Under the pieces are notes generated by a model. That model made no database searches. It was given only the letters and a program-made list of their open reading frames with translations, and was not told the origin of the DNA. A stretch of DNA of 64,000 nt. Source: Rhynochetos jubatus. Taxonomy: Eukaryota; Chordata; Aves; Eurypygiformes; Rhynochetidae. The stretch covers positions 103,575,086 through 103,639,085 of the forward strand of contig CM050650.1 of NCBI GenBank assembly GCA_027574665.1, in the 5' to 3' direction. Made by a program: the position numbers and the translations under genes. Positions 10,591-21,700 of the stretch are shown piece after piece (the stretch's first letter is position 1; every line of letters starts with the position of its first letter).

Positions 10591-12471
10591 TATGAACACA
10601 AAAGAACTGTTAAAGACAGAAGCAATGAGCCAGATGCTCTTCACAGACTAATAAACAGTCTCTAGTTATTTCTCTGTTTCAACAGACAAATCACATAAAA
10701 GGATTTACTCTTGCTCTTTTATGCCAAGTGGAAACTTGAGATTTGGGATGCTTTCCACTGAGATGAAAAAGAAGCAGAGGGAAACTCAGTTAAGGTAATT
10801 CATTATCCCAAACCCCTTTCGCATCCCAACCGAGACACACAGTATCCAGGCTTTGACAGGAAAAGCAGAGGAGGGAGTTTGTCTCAAGAAGTGTCTGTCT
10901 CACTCACATTTCCATTACAACAGTTTGGCTCATTCAATGTGTGAATAATTATTTATAAACAGACATGTGTTCACTTGTCCATCCTGTATAACTTATGGTT
11001 GTAAGATATAAAAAGTAATTAGCATGGTAATGAGTCTGAGCTAATAAGCCTATTGCAAGGGAGGGTGTATTAGCTTAGGGTCAGCATGCTGTTAGCCACA
11101 TGCAAATAGCTTTTATTTGCTCTGGACCAGGACAGAGCAATCTTGTGTCTATCTAGAAAACAGTCTTTTAGACCCAGAACCAACACCTGGCTCCCTCAGC
11201 TTCACACAGAGTTTCTGATTATATTGCAGTCAGCAACAGCTCCTCCAAGCTGGTGTTTCCAGATGTTTTGCTGCAGCTGCAAAACAGTGAGCACAGGGTA
11301 CAAATAAGCATGTGTACTGAGTAAGCCTCACAAAGCTGTAGTCTACAAGGGCTGCTATGCAACCAGTACTTACAAAACGAGTTAAAAGTGGCTCAGGATG
11401 TGTACATAATTTTCAGAGACATTAGAACAGTATAGGCATACAAAGTAGGTCTCATTCTGAACGTTTATTATCTGGATACAGCATCCAAATGACTACTTCA
11501 ACATGTCACTTTGAATTTTGACAAGGTGGTTAGTCTTGGCTGACTACTTCAAAGAGTAACTGTGCTTTGAAGTGATTTTGAGCTTTTGCACACATCTCTC
11601 TAAAACACCCATTACAGCCATTTCCAGGAACCATATGAGGATAAGACACATAAACTATGTCTTGAAGGTTCAAATCCACCTTTGGACATAAAAATACAGC
11701 TCTTGCAGAAGTCAATGAATTGCATATGGTCCTCACACTAATCAAAAGAAAAGTCTCCACACTGTGACCCTGCTATTGCACACATCTCTGAAGCTCCACC
11801 CGGACAGTGTGTTATTTCTTTTCTGTCCCTCCAAGAAATTTTGTCAGGAAACCTTTCAAGAATTTTGCGATAGCACAGAGCTGTCATAGCCAGCCTGTAA
11901 CATACACAGCCTAAATAAGCCTGAAACAGCACGCCTTTCTAAAATGTCTGTTCAAAGAATGACATATGCACCGGATTACATGCAGAAAAGCACCATACCG
12001 CTATGACCTGATACTATGGAGATACATGTTTGAATAACCCTCGGTGATGATAGGAAGACATTCAAGTATCGCCTTCAGCTGTTTCCTCTGATCCCAAAAG
12101 AGGTGTTTCTGACTGCTCTACTCGTAACACCTTTTTTTTCCCTTTTTTTCTGCATTCTCCCAGTCATACAAGCACATATTTACACTCCCATTATAATTCA
12201 ATTGACCAAATTTTGCATATTTAGTAGAAGAAAATCACCTAAAATTGTTTCTGAACAATTAATCAGGAAGTTTAGCTAGCCAGTCTCTTCTTCCTCATAA
12301 ATAGTATTTTTAAAATGAGGTTTGGGTCTTAATTTTAATCTTTACTGGAGCAAAATCAAGACACTTCAAATTTTTTCATGAGGAAGAAGAGATGTAAACA
12401 CTCCTATTAAAGAACAGCCAAAAGGCAAATGGTCAGATCTTCGCTAGATGCCTATACGCTGTTTGCTTTGA
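10591..12471. other. Unique DNA, candidate regulatory block inside, no gene seen
   Basis: No coding region recognised. The block 10900-11130 has a high density of homeodomain-type and octamer words and is listed separately. The minus-strand open frames 11530-11760 and 11738-11932 have no recognised domain. Confidence 0.5.
10905..11130. promoter_or_regulatory. Candidate enhancer-like block with octamer and homeodomain words
   Basis: Within about 220 bases there are ATTATTTATAAAC, AGTAATTAGCATGGTAATGAG, CTAATAAGCC and an exact octamer ATGCAAAT (11100-11107), the site bound by POU factors. A run of such words without repeats or simple sequence is typical of vertebrate non-coding regulatory DNA. 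I cannot test conservation from one sequence, so this is inference. Confidence 0.22.
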
Positions 12472-12655
12472 TGCAGGGACTTGACTCTACATCTCTCAGT
12501 GACAGCTGAGTACCCTAACAACCAGGCTAATGTTATTTTCTCTCCAGTTGGAGCCATTCCATCTTGTTTAAATAATTAAGTATCCAGTGACCCACGGAAG
12601 AGTGTGTCTCTCTAATCCAGTGACTAGGGCATTCGCCTGGCAAATTGACCTGTTG
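12472..12655. mobile_element. Ancient tRNA-type SINE relic
   Basis: GGGACTTGACTCTACATCTCTCAGTGA and GCTGAGTACCCTAACAACCAGGCTAA resemble the antisense tRNA-like head of old amniote SINEs ('aacctgggtctc', then 'gagtgccctaaccaccaggcta'). Further on, ATCCAGTGACTAGGGCATTCGCCTGG resembles the same head in the sense direction ('agtggttagggcactcgcctgg', A-box-like). Two tRNA-like heads in opposite directions would mean two insertions or an inverted composite. Divergence is high and the family is uncertain. Confidence 0.38.
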
Positions 12656-13857
12656 ATCTGATAAGAAAGTATTCTGTAAAGACATTTATAGTCAATTCGT
12701 CCCTAACAAAAAAGGAGAAAGCGGTGGGTTTTTTCCTGATCCCTGCCTTAATTCTCTCAATAGCCACCTATCTCCTGACCCAGCACTAGTTGCTGGTTAC
12801 CACAGTGCTAGTAAATTAGCAATTCTCTATCTAGCACATTTTTAAAGTGTAAAAAAATGTTTGCCTAATATAAAATGGGGTTGAACATTTCATATATAAC
12901 ATAAAATAGATTTAAAGGAATTCTGAAAACCTTGTTATGATTGGGTTTGGAAATGGGCTGAAGAAGAGTACACAAATACAGCTGAAAAGTGCACACTTTA
13001 TACACTTACGCACGCTTGCTCGGTGTGCACTTATAAAGTCTGAATACAGAGGTTCCATCTCTCACACGCTAGCAAGTACCAAAAAACTAGTCTCAAATTG
13101 CAAGTAGAATGCTTTAGCAGAGAAACCCCTTAGTCCCGGAGGGCATCCATATGGTGGATCTGCGGGTCACGAAATTTGTTCCCTGCTCCTTCATGTGGCA
13201 CCACCGTATTTCATGCCTTTATGAACTTTTTAAAGCAGGAAATATATCAGAACCACTACGAGAATCACATTTCTGCAGTAAGACAAAAAAAAGCTTGCTA
13301 GAGGATAGCCAACCTACACCTAGCCAAATCATTGTGCTGAATGAAAGGCAAACCTGGCCCTTCCAGCTGCCCACTCTGCCGGCTCCACGGAAATGTCCCT
13401 GCTCAAAGTGCGTAACTGTAAATAAAGCATAGCCCACACTTATGCCATCATGATGTCTACCTGTTTCCAAAATTCTTTTCTGAAAAATATTCAGGATTGG
13501 GCAGGCACGTTAATACTGTTCCAATTTCCTCTACAGGATTTAACTGCTTAAAGCATTGCTTGTCCAGTTGGACTGCATCCTTCCCAGCTGACTTCTCACC
13601 AGGCAACACCTGCCCATGTTTTGGGGCCCTTTCTCCAGGGCATTTTGGATGAGATAACACTGTCCTGAGAGGGGACAGTTTAGTCACTTACTCTGGCCTA
13701 TTTTACTTACTAAAATGGATTCAGTGAAAGAGGTTAGGTAGGTACAACTGACAACTTCTGCAGGGCTGAACACTGTTCAGGGATTCACATTACTTGTTGC
13801 CAACAGCCTGTTTTATTGCCTGGCTGTTGTAGCTTGGTTTCAAGTGCAGCTACGTAT
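12656..13857. other. Unique DNA, no gene seen
   Basis: No recognised element. A small hairpin (AAGTGCACAC at 12987-12996 with GTGTGCACTT at 13023-13032) is the only structure noted. The overlapping open frames on both strands at 13151-13470 lack any domain. Confidence 0.5.
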
Positions 13858-14018
13858 GAGAAGCTGTGGATGCCCCATCCTTGGAAGTGTCCAAGGCCAG
13901 GCTGGATGAGGCTTTGAGCAACCTGGTCTAGTGGAGGGTGTCCCTGCCCATGGCAGGGGGGTTGGAACTAGATGGTCTTTAAGGTCCCTTCCAACCCAAA
14001 CCATTCTGTGATTCTGTG
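13858..14018 (+). mobile_element. CR1 LINE 3' end, sense
   Basis: A 161-base CR1 3' end. It starts at GAGAAGCTGTGGATGCCCC, passes GGCCAGGCTGGATGAGGC and AACCTGGTCTAGTGGAGGG, then GGGGGGTTGGAACTAGATGG, CCCTTCCAACCC, and ends in the octamer-type tail TTCTGTGATTCTGTG. It is strongly 5'-truncated and not obviously duplicated at its flanks, which fits CR1. It is almost identical to the same part of the copy at 48955-49181, so both belong to the same young subfamily. The open frames over it on the minus strand are not genes. Confidence 0.95.
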
Positions 14019-14410
14019 TCTTTGGGAATAACCGCTGCAGTGACCTGGTGCAGACAGCTCTGGGAAGACCTTCCTCCTGCCTTCCTGCCCACCAGACCTG
14101 CAGTGGGGCAAGGCTGCTGCATGAGGCCACTGCTGAAAAGAAGGGTCTGCATCACCCAAGCTTTAGTTCTCCCATTAGTCCCTCATGTCCTGCCTCCCAT
14201 GCTACAATGAGGACAAACTGTAACATACTACAGATCATACTGAAACAAAGTCAACAAATGCAGCCCTAAAAAGTCTATACAAAGTCCATGCCTGACATCC
14301 TGGGCAGGTTTTATAAACACCTCCCTATTATTTTTCCCTCTGCTGGCTGCTGGCTTATTTTCCTATGTGCAGTTGTTCGGGAAGTGGCACGAGGCTCAAG
14401 CAATGCAGCG

Positions 14411-14424
14411 GTTGCCATGGAGAG
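14411..14424 (+). promoter_or_regulatory. X-box-like site (RFX), imperfect
   Basis: GTTGCCATGGAGAG agrees with the RFX consensus GTYNCCATRGNAAC at 12 of 14 positions: the left half is perfect and the right half is worn. It lies in a unique, non-repeat context. Function is inference. Confidence 0.22.
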
Positions 14425-15599
14425 AAGCTCGAGTTTGCACTTTATTTATTTAATTTATTTCTGAATGGCAGTGTGCTGCAGTATGTAAAATCTGCATGAC
14501 TTGCTAGCACACTGGATACCACAAACCTGGGGCTGTATTTAAGCATAGCCTGTCTTTTGAAAAACACAGTAAAAAGCTGAGTCTTATTTGCAGCTGATTT
14601 TATTTGGGACTGGATTTCCCTGGAGACTCATGTCTGAAATGTCCACTGAAGCAGATTCACACTTACCTCAGTAACATCACAGTTTTTTTACCTGATACAA
14701 AGACAGGTTATGTCAGTGTTGTTAAATATGCAATTTCAATGAGACTTTTGGGAGTGAGTGGAGCATGGTCTTTTCATCCCTGTTTCATTTATTTATATAG
14801 CGACTAGAATCACGTAGAATCCTTCCTGCCTCCATGAAAAGGACAGAATTTGCACAGCAACGTTTACAATTAATTAGCAATGAAAGATGCTACTGCATTT
14901 TATCCTTCAGCATTACAGTAAATCTTGTCATGCTAAAGTGACACAGGAGAAATGTACAAATATGTGAAGGTCACTTTCTTTTTACAGTTGCTAAACCTAA
15001 TGAAACTAAAGCAGAGTGCAATCGTTAGTTAAAAAAAGATGCATAGGATAATGAATCCTTCTGTCCTCTTTCACTCCCTCCTCCCATGTTTTCGAAGCTT
15101 TTAAAATGGTCATTGTTTGAAACTAAAACCCACAGGAAGAGTGAGTTTTCATCTGTACCACTGTCATTAAACAAAAAGGGTAGAAAGACAAAGTAATTTT
15201 TTTAATTATATGGACTGTGAGCGAGCTGAGGATGTGGACACTGGCAGTAGACTTTGATCTGTCTGGATATTATAATTCACACGCTTTTAGACAGAAAACA
15301 AATGCGGCTTTTCTATATCTATTCCTTCATAAAAATAAGCTAAATTAAAACATTTATGGGAATATAGTACACTGGGTGTAAGTAGAGATCTTAAAACTTT
15401 GCTTCTGTCACTTGGCAGCCTCAACTACTGTACCTTGCGCGTCGCCTTGTGCATTCCCTGCTGCCTGGGAAAACAGGCATACAAAACAGCCATAGAAGTT
15501 CTGCAGGCCAAACACTATGTCTTATTCTTATTTTCCACCCATTATATATTGCCAAGTTGCTTTGACAGTGCTAGCTATCTTTTAATTAGTTTGGTAGGT

Positions 15600-15910
15600 A
15601 TTATACAGTTTAGTCATACACACTGATGATTAATTAAGCCAGCTCATATCTGTATTTAAATTCAAATCTAAGGAACAATATTAAATTTGGTCCTTTTCTA
15701 CAAGATGAAATAGAGGGATAATCAAAGCATAAAATAATAGAAAAACATTATTTCCTTAGGTATAAAGGGATGGAAATTAATAGATTGGCTCTGATTGGTG
15801 ACTCTGCACTATGAGAGTTAATTAACGATCTACACACTTGAACTGTATTATAGAATTAATTTTGAAGTAATACCTTTCATTAGCACAATGTATGTATTTG
15901 CATAATGTCA
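15600..15910. promoter_or_regulatory. Candidate regulatory block, TAATTA words and inverse octamer
   Basis: Contains GATTAATTAAGCC, GAGTTAATTAACGATC, GAATTAATTTTG and ATTTGCAT (15896-15903, reverse complement of the ATGCAAAT octamer). Homeodomain and POU sites in such density suggest developmental regulatory DNA, but AT-rich sequence makes TAATTA common by chance. Confidence 0.2.
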
Positions 15911-16495
15911 AGGAAGTAGTATCAAGCGTTCATTGTTATGGGATCCTTTTCTGAGAAGGTCATATGGCCTGTTGTCCTTGTGTGGGAGAGTAGGCCAATA
16001 ATTCAGCACTAGAAAAGTTAACATTGAACTTTCCAGAAATTTGCATGGGAGTCTTACAGGACTGAAGCAAGCATATAAATCAGAGAAAGTCCCTGAAAGA
16101 GTTAGTCATCAAAATGTTAGTTGTAACGACAATGGAGACAGCAGAAGGAAAGAAACCCACTTAATGCATATGAACGTTTTATTATACTGTGTCACTTGGT
16201 GTGATCTAGATCTGAGAAATTAGACACGTGATTTAGTGTAGAGTCATCATCAGAATCAGCTGCTAACACAGGTCTAGAAATTATGCAGCACCTTCTACTC
16301 ATCACTTGTAACTTCTTGGCCGGTCAGAAAATTCCCTTCATGGAAATGTGGTAATAATTTTGAAAAGTTACTGCTGGAGAACTAGATTTCTGAATCATTA
16401 GAGAGCTTTACCACCATCCAAAAAGCACAGGCCAGGCACCTGATTTCTGTTTGAATTCCCACCAGGGCTTGACCCTTTGAAGACACTCATGATAA

Positions 16496-16500
16496 CACAC
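16496..16500 (+). repeat. Probable left target-site duplication CACAC of LTR 16501-17630
   Basis: CACAC directly precedes the LTR and recurs at 17631-17635. Because both flanks are CA-rich, the exact LTR end (17630 or 17632) and the duplication could be read differently. Confidence 0.45.
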
Positions 16501-16904
16501 TGTATTGGGTTTGCACGGCAAGGTTGTGGTTAAAGGGGGACCACAGGGGTGGCTTCTGTGAGAAGCTGCCAGAAGCCTGCCCTAAGTCCAGCAGAGCCAG
16601 TGCCAGCCGGCTCTAAGACAGACCCACCGCTGGACAAGGCCGAGCCCATCAGTGATGATGGCAGCATCTCAGGGATAACGTGTTTAAGAAGGGGCAAAAA
16701 ACTGTGCAAGGGCAACTGCAGCCGGGGAGAGGAGTGAGAACTGGTGAGAAAAACAGTCCTGCAGACACCCAGGTCAGTGAGAAAGAGGTGCAGGAGGTGC
16801 TCCAGGCACTGGAGCAGAAATTCCCTGGCAGCCCGTGGTGCAGACCATGGTGAGGCCGGCTGTGTCCTGCAGCCATGGAGGGTCACGGGGGAGCAGAGAC
16901 CCAC

Positions 16905-17228
16905 CTGCAGCATGGGGAGGATCCCACGCCAGAGCAGGGGGATGCCCAAAAGAGGCTGTGACCCTGGGGGTAGCCTGTGCTGGAGCAGGGTCCTGGGAGG
17001 AGCTGTGGCCCCATGGAGAGAGGAGCCCAGGCTGGAGCAGGTTTGCTGGCAGGACTTGTGACCCCACAGGGTACCCAGGCTGGAGCAGGCTGCTCCTGAA
17101 GGATGGCACCCTGTGGGAGGGACCTGCGCAGGAACAGTCCATGAAGAACTGCAGCCCGTGGGAAGGACTCACATTGGAGAAGTTGGTGGAGGACTGTCTC
17201 CCATGAGGGGGACCCAACGCTGGAGCAG
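16905..17228 (+). repeat. Degenerate 45-52-bp tandem repeat inside LTR B
   Basis: The units end in GGAGCAG or a close variant. Ends fall at about 16988, 17040, 17088, 17137, 17182 and 17228, giving spacings of 52, 48, 49, 45 and 46 bases. Earlier, more worn units with the same ending lie at about 16916 and 16937. Within units the words ACTGCA/CTTGTGACCC, CCCGTGGGA and ACCCAxGCTGGAGCAG recur. The same array, with fewer units, is present in the copy at 59826-60810, so it belongs to the family and is not a local expansion. Confidence 0.8.
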
Positions 17229-17447
17229 GGACAGAGTGTGAGGAGTCCTCCCCATCAGGAGAAAGGAGTGGCAGAGACAACATGTGACAGACCACCCTCA
17301 ACCTCCATTCCCCATCCCCCTACACTGCTCTGGGGGAGGAAGTAGAGAAACTGGGAATGAAGTTGAGCCTGGGAGAAGGGAGGGGTGTGGGGAAAGTGTT
17401 CTAAGTTTTTGTTTCATTTCTCATTACCCTACTCTGATTTGATTGGT

Positions 17448-17453
17448 AATAAA
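17448..17453 (+). promoter_or_regulatory. AATAAA polyadenylation signal of LTR B
   Basis: AATAAA lies about 180 bases before the right end of the LTR, followed by the U5-like stretch. In the 59826 copy the matching place reads ATTAAA (60620-60625). Confidence 0.55.
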
Positions 17454-17630
17454 TTAATTTCCCCAAGCTGAGTCAGTTTTGCCTGTGATGTCAATTGGTG
17501 AGTGATCTCTCCCTGCCCTTATCTCAACCCTGGAGCCTTTTGTTACATTTTCTCTCCCCTGCCCAGCTGAGGAGGGCAGTGACAGAGCTGCTTTGGTGGC
17601 CACCTGCCTCCAGACAGGGCCAACCCACCA

Positions 17631-17635
17631 CACAC
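17631..17635 (+). repeat. Probable right target-site duplication CACAC
   Basis: Matches 16496-16500. See the note there on ambiguity. Confidence 0.45.
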
Positions 17636-18485
17636 TGTGGCAGCATGGGGGGCAGCATGAGGTGCAGCACAAAGCCCTGTCATGCTACAGGTGCTTCTTA
17701 CTCCTCAGCAGCTGGTAGTTCTTTGGCAGCATCACATGCTCTTTCCATTCCTGCTCTGAATCTCCCAACACATACCCTTCCCTGATCGCTTCCCACTCTG
17801 GAGGAAGCAGTGGAGAACTAGAAGGTGACACCCTCCACCTGTGGAGCAGCGCTGGCCTGTGTCCTGCCGGGGATTGCCATTTGAGACTCTGTCCCTACAT
17901 TTAGTGCCACGCAGGATATTGACAGCAAAAGTCACCACCTCAAGAAACAGCCCTAGCTTCAGTTGTCATTATTTACTTTAACCTTTCAGAAACAGAGCCT
18001 AACATTTGATTTCTCCGTGCTGTGCTTACAAAACCCAGCAGTGTGCAACCAGCTGCAAAACACAGTTGACTGGTTGAACTTGCAAACAGGAGGTTTCTAG
18101 GCTTTCCTTGTATAAGTCGCTACAGCAGGTGACATATCAGCTTAAAACAACATCAATAGACTTGAACAGGTTTATTTTTTAAAGGCTTTTTTTCCTTCTC
18201 CCTGATAGCAGAATGGTATCCACCTGGGCTTTCAGCAGTAGACTGTCTTGCTGAAGTCTGTGCTGTTACAGACCAGCAACCTGAAAAGGGTTAAATACAT
18301 TAGCCACTCTATTCAAGAAAGGAACAGGAGTGAAAAATTCAGCTCCTTAAACCAACCTATCCTCTGGGCAAAACACTCGTATCAATCATCAAGGAAAACA
18401 GGGTCTACTTCTTTGAGGATGACAGACAAGAAAAAAAAAAAATCCCAAACTCCAACTAATATTTATTTTCCAAACAAATCCAAGT
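17636..18485. other. DNA downstream of LTR B, no gene seen
   Basis: The first 280 bases remain fairly GC-rich, then the sequence returns to AT-rich. I looked for a primer-binding site just after the LTR and found none, which supports a solo LTR. The open frame 18248-18487 runs into a simple A run. The part from about 18360 may be an eroded continuation of the CR1 relic at 18486, but I could not align it. Confidence 0.45.
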
Positions 18486-18720
18486 GAGTTCTTTGAGAGG
18501 GTGACCAAGGAAATAGATGATAGAAAGGTGATGAAAGCAATCTGTCTTTATTTCACCCAGGCATTTGATAAGCTGTCACATGAGAAATTGGTGGGGAAAT
18601 GAGAAGACAGGAATAAGTACTATATTGACATCATTGATTAAAAGCTGGCTGTCAGCTCAGGCCAGAAAGGTAACTAGTTAAAAGGTGGAGGCAGAGGTCT
18701 TGATGCTGGCATCTCCCAAC
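18486..18720 (+). mobile_element. CR1 reverse-transcriptase relic, sense
   Basis: In one frame the DNA reads EFFERVTKEIDDRK, then AFDKLSHEKLVGK followed by a stop. This matches the CR1-type reverse transcriptase around the conserved 'KAFDxVxHxxL' motif. Downstream pieces such as AAAAGCTGGCTG and AGGTAACTAGT fit the same gene. Both ends are lost and stops are present, so it is a dead internal fragment. It is much older than the CR1 3' ends at 13858 and 48955. Confidence 0.72.
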
Positions 18721-21700
18721 ATCTGAGTTCATCCTGACATTTTTTTAATATATTTTACATATGACTTCTTAGTATTTATTTCAAAGGAATAAAAATAAAT
18801 AGATGAAGGGAAACATTAGGAAAGAGGACTTGTAACTTCTATGACTGCTACTGCAATCAAGAGAAGTATTTGGGCTCCAAACATGTATTTATTTTCCCCT
18901 TGTATTTTTATTTAATAGCATTATTCTTCCTCACACTGCAGAAGTAATTCTCTCTGAAGACTACACAAAGAGAGTAGAAAAAGTGGAAAAAAAATCTTTC
19001 TTTTGAATTCAGCAAATGTAAAAAGAGGTTATTGCAAATTATTTCTATGACTTTGGATCAGGACCATGCTGTACATGCTGCAGAAAACACTCAGGAGAAC
19101 AAACAGAAAACTGTCTTTCACCAAAGTAAATGCAAAACCCACAAATTGAATAAAACACCCACAAACAGATTTTATTCCTGCTCCCTACTCAAAGATGTCC
19201 TGAACTAAAGCCCAAATAGTGGGGAACCTCTGGCATGTCTGGAGAGCCAGCTGAAACACAAAATGCAACGTGGAGACAAAAAAATTCAGGACAAAGATGG
19301 GATTTGTTCCAACTTGAAACAGAAAGAAAATAAATGAAATTAAGCATGAGACTCTGTTGAGATTCAGCCTAAAGGACATGCTTCTACCAAATCTCTTTCA
19401 CCCAAGTCTCTGTTTAAGTCTGTGCAAGAGATGTTCATAATCCAGGATCAGATCGTGTATGACCTGTCAGTTTTTTAATAACATATCTTCAGTTTACGTT
19501 CAGACTTCAAGTAAAATGGGAAACCTGAAAAGATTAAAGCAATTGTGACAATCTAAAGCAAAGAAGTGCACTTGCCTAAAACAAATATCTGCACTTTTTC
19601 CTACCTTATTAATACATGCATAAAGCATAGTAAGAACTACAAAACACAAACTATACTGCAACATTCTAAGTAAATGATGGCTCATGAAAAACTGCTTCAA
19701 AAGCTGTGTGAGGATACACTTCCCACTGCCTCAGCAACACAAAGAGCTTTAATCTCAAGATGATAGTTTTACAGAGGTATTACTTAAACATAAAAGTCTA
19801 ATCAATATCCTAAAAGACCATGTACGATGTAACTTTTTAATGTACCTTTGTACAACTGAAATGACGGTGGACAAGAAAGTTATAGATTTCATGTTCATGA
19901 TATAGAAATTTCTCAATTTGGTCTAGCTCAATATACAGAAGTCATTAAGCTACGAAAAATAGGATTTTTTTCCCCTCCCCTTACTTTTCCCCTCCTGAAT
20001 ATGATGAATGGTACTCTACCAGGGTCAAATGGAGCTACTGCATTCTAAACAGATTATTACCAGCAGCAACACAAATACTATTTCTGTTTAAAAACAAAGG
20101 AATAACTGTGATAACTCTCCATAGTAAAATTGGCAATGTTGAGCAGGTGACAGTTCTCATTCTATTCCTTGGGTGTTTCGTAGCACTGTTATTCAGCTTG
20201 CCTTTTCTGACTGGCAGCAGGGGGAGAGGCGAGAGGCAGATCTTTCTCAAGACCATATAGTGCCCTCATCATCAGTTCATGACAGTCCGGACTGTTAGCC
20301 AAGCTGCTGCGTGTACAGAATCCTAAATTCCCTTAACTGAATGCAGTTGCAATGACCTACATTTAATGCAGAATTTCTCCGTCATCCCTCAGCCATGACA
20401 GTGCTTCTTAGCGGGAACAATTTCAAACAATGAGGAAAGAACTTCTGCAACGTTTGAGAAATCAAGGTAATACCAGAAATAAAGCAGATTGTGTTGTTGG
20501 CCTGATCTTTCTGTGTGTGCTTACGATAGGATAAGAATACTTACTTTAGGATAAGAATATCAAAGTGCACAAACAAGTAGCTTGTAAGTAGTAATAACTT
20601 GAAACAGGTCTGAGCTATTCAGCTTACTTTCTGGTGCAGAAAGCTGGGTGGAGTTGACCAAATGAAAATGAGGATTCAGCTCAAATTATTACAAAAGCTC
20701 TTTCAGAGAAATTGCTCTTTTGACTTTTCATTCGGGTATTGCACCTTCCTGCACAAAGTACACTGGCAGTCTCATTGTTAACGGAAGGCTTTACGAAAGA
20801 CATTTAAAAGTAACAATGTTAAAAAAAAAAAAAAAAAAAAAGCTTAAGCAAATACTAAACCCAGAGAAAAACCTGGAGGTGTTTTAAAAGGTGGCTGAAT
20901 CATTTTAGTCCCAAGGCCCTTTAAGAGAGTTGTGGGGGGAGGGTTTCCATCCGTGCCTTCTGTTTTGGCTTTATATGTATATTTTAGGTGATTCTGGCTA
21001 GAAGATCTCTTCTGAAATTTGAATGCTAAACCTAAAAGAATGAATATAAATCCTTTTCCAAAATACTGCAGGGCTTTAGGAACAGAATTATATTGGCCTT
21101 AACACATAAAGCTAAGTGCTCATAGTGACTCAAAACTTGCAGAACCATCTCTAATCCTATATTACTTGAAAAGCTTCAAGTTTCTAGGTGAATGCATACA
21201 GGAACGTATTTTTAAAAATGCAGATAACAATGTTTTTATAGATTCTTTATGAAAAAGATTATGCTATAGGACTGAAATTTGCCGTGAGCAACTTTCCAAT
21301 TTGACGAGAGAAGGAAAAATCATCCCCCCAAAGAGCTAAGATAGCCATAGGGCAAAACTGCTGTTCTTGAACATTACTCAAAGCACCAGAGCTTATCTTT
21401 GTGTGCATGTATTTATATTTCTTTAGTATTTTTCACTGTAATGTCTCAATACTAATAGAACATCTAGTCTGTCTGCACTAAGAGATGAGTGGGTGTTTCA
21501 GGACAAGGGCCCAAATGTATCTTGATACTTTTTATAATGCATATTTTAAATATCTCACGTATTTTCAAAATTCTTTTGAGAATCTCAATTGGGATCCTGG
21601 CCTAAAGCATTACTGCCTCACCCCCATCTGAATTCTCTATTTGATGACTAGTACCATGAATATTGTAGTGAAATCTTGTAAATTTAATAAAACGTTACAG

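Larger units (their letters stand above)
14019..16495. other. Unique DNA, motif-rich in places, no gene seen
   Basis: No coding region recognised. The segment 14340-14530 contains an X-box-like site and 15600-15910 is rich in TAATTA words with an inverse octamer (both listed separately). The 75-residue frame at 15399-15626 is hydrophobic in part but has no known family. Confidence 0.5.
16501..17630 (+). mobile_element. Solo LTR, avian ERV family B, 1.13 kb with internal tandem repeat
   Basis: A long LTR that starts TGTATTGGGTTTGC and ends CAACCCACCA(CA). It aligns along its whole length with the worn copy at 59826-60810: both share the left end, GCTTCTGTGAGAAGCT/GTTCCTGTGAGAAGCT, the TTTAAGAAGGGG/TTTAAGAGGGG region, the GGAGCAG-ended tandem units, GGACTGTCTCCCATG, GAGGAGGTAGAGAAA-type words and the GAGTCTGTTTTGCC/GAGTCAGTTTTGCC region. 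An AATAAA lies at 17448. No retroviral body follows on either side, so it is a solo LTR. GC content is well above that of the flanks. Long open frames (175 residues minus, 123 plus) come from the repeat having few stops and are not genes. Confidence 0.9.

Noticed and set aside
12987-13032. 10-bp perfect inverted repeat as a microRNA or terminator hairpin
   Set aside because: The stem is too short for a microRNA precursor, does not extend outward, and the 26-base loop is large.
16774-17301. 175-residue minus frame and 105/123-residue plus frames as genes
   Set aside because: They lie wholly inside the family-B LTR and its tandem repeat, which is GC-rich and poor in stops. Long frames on both strands at once are typical of such DNA.
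20640-20841. Retrocopied gene ending in the poly-A run
   Set aside because: No recognisable coding or SINE sequence upstream and no flanking direct repeat.
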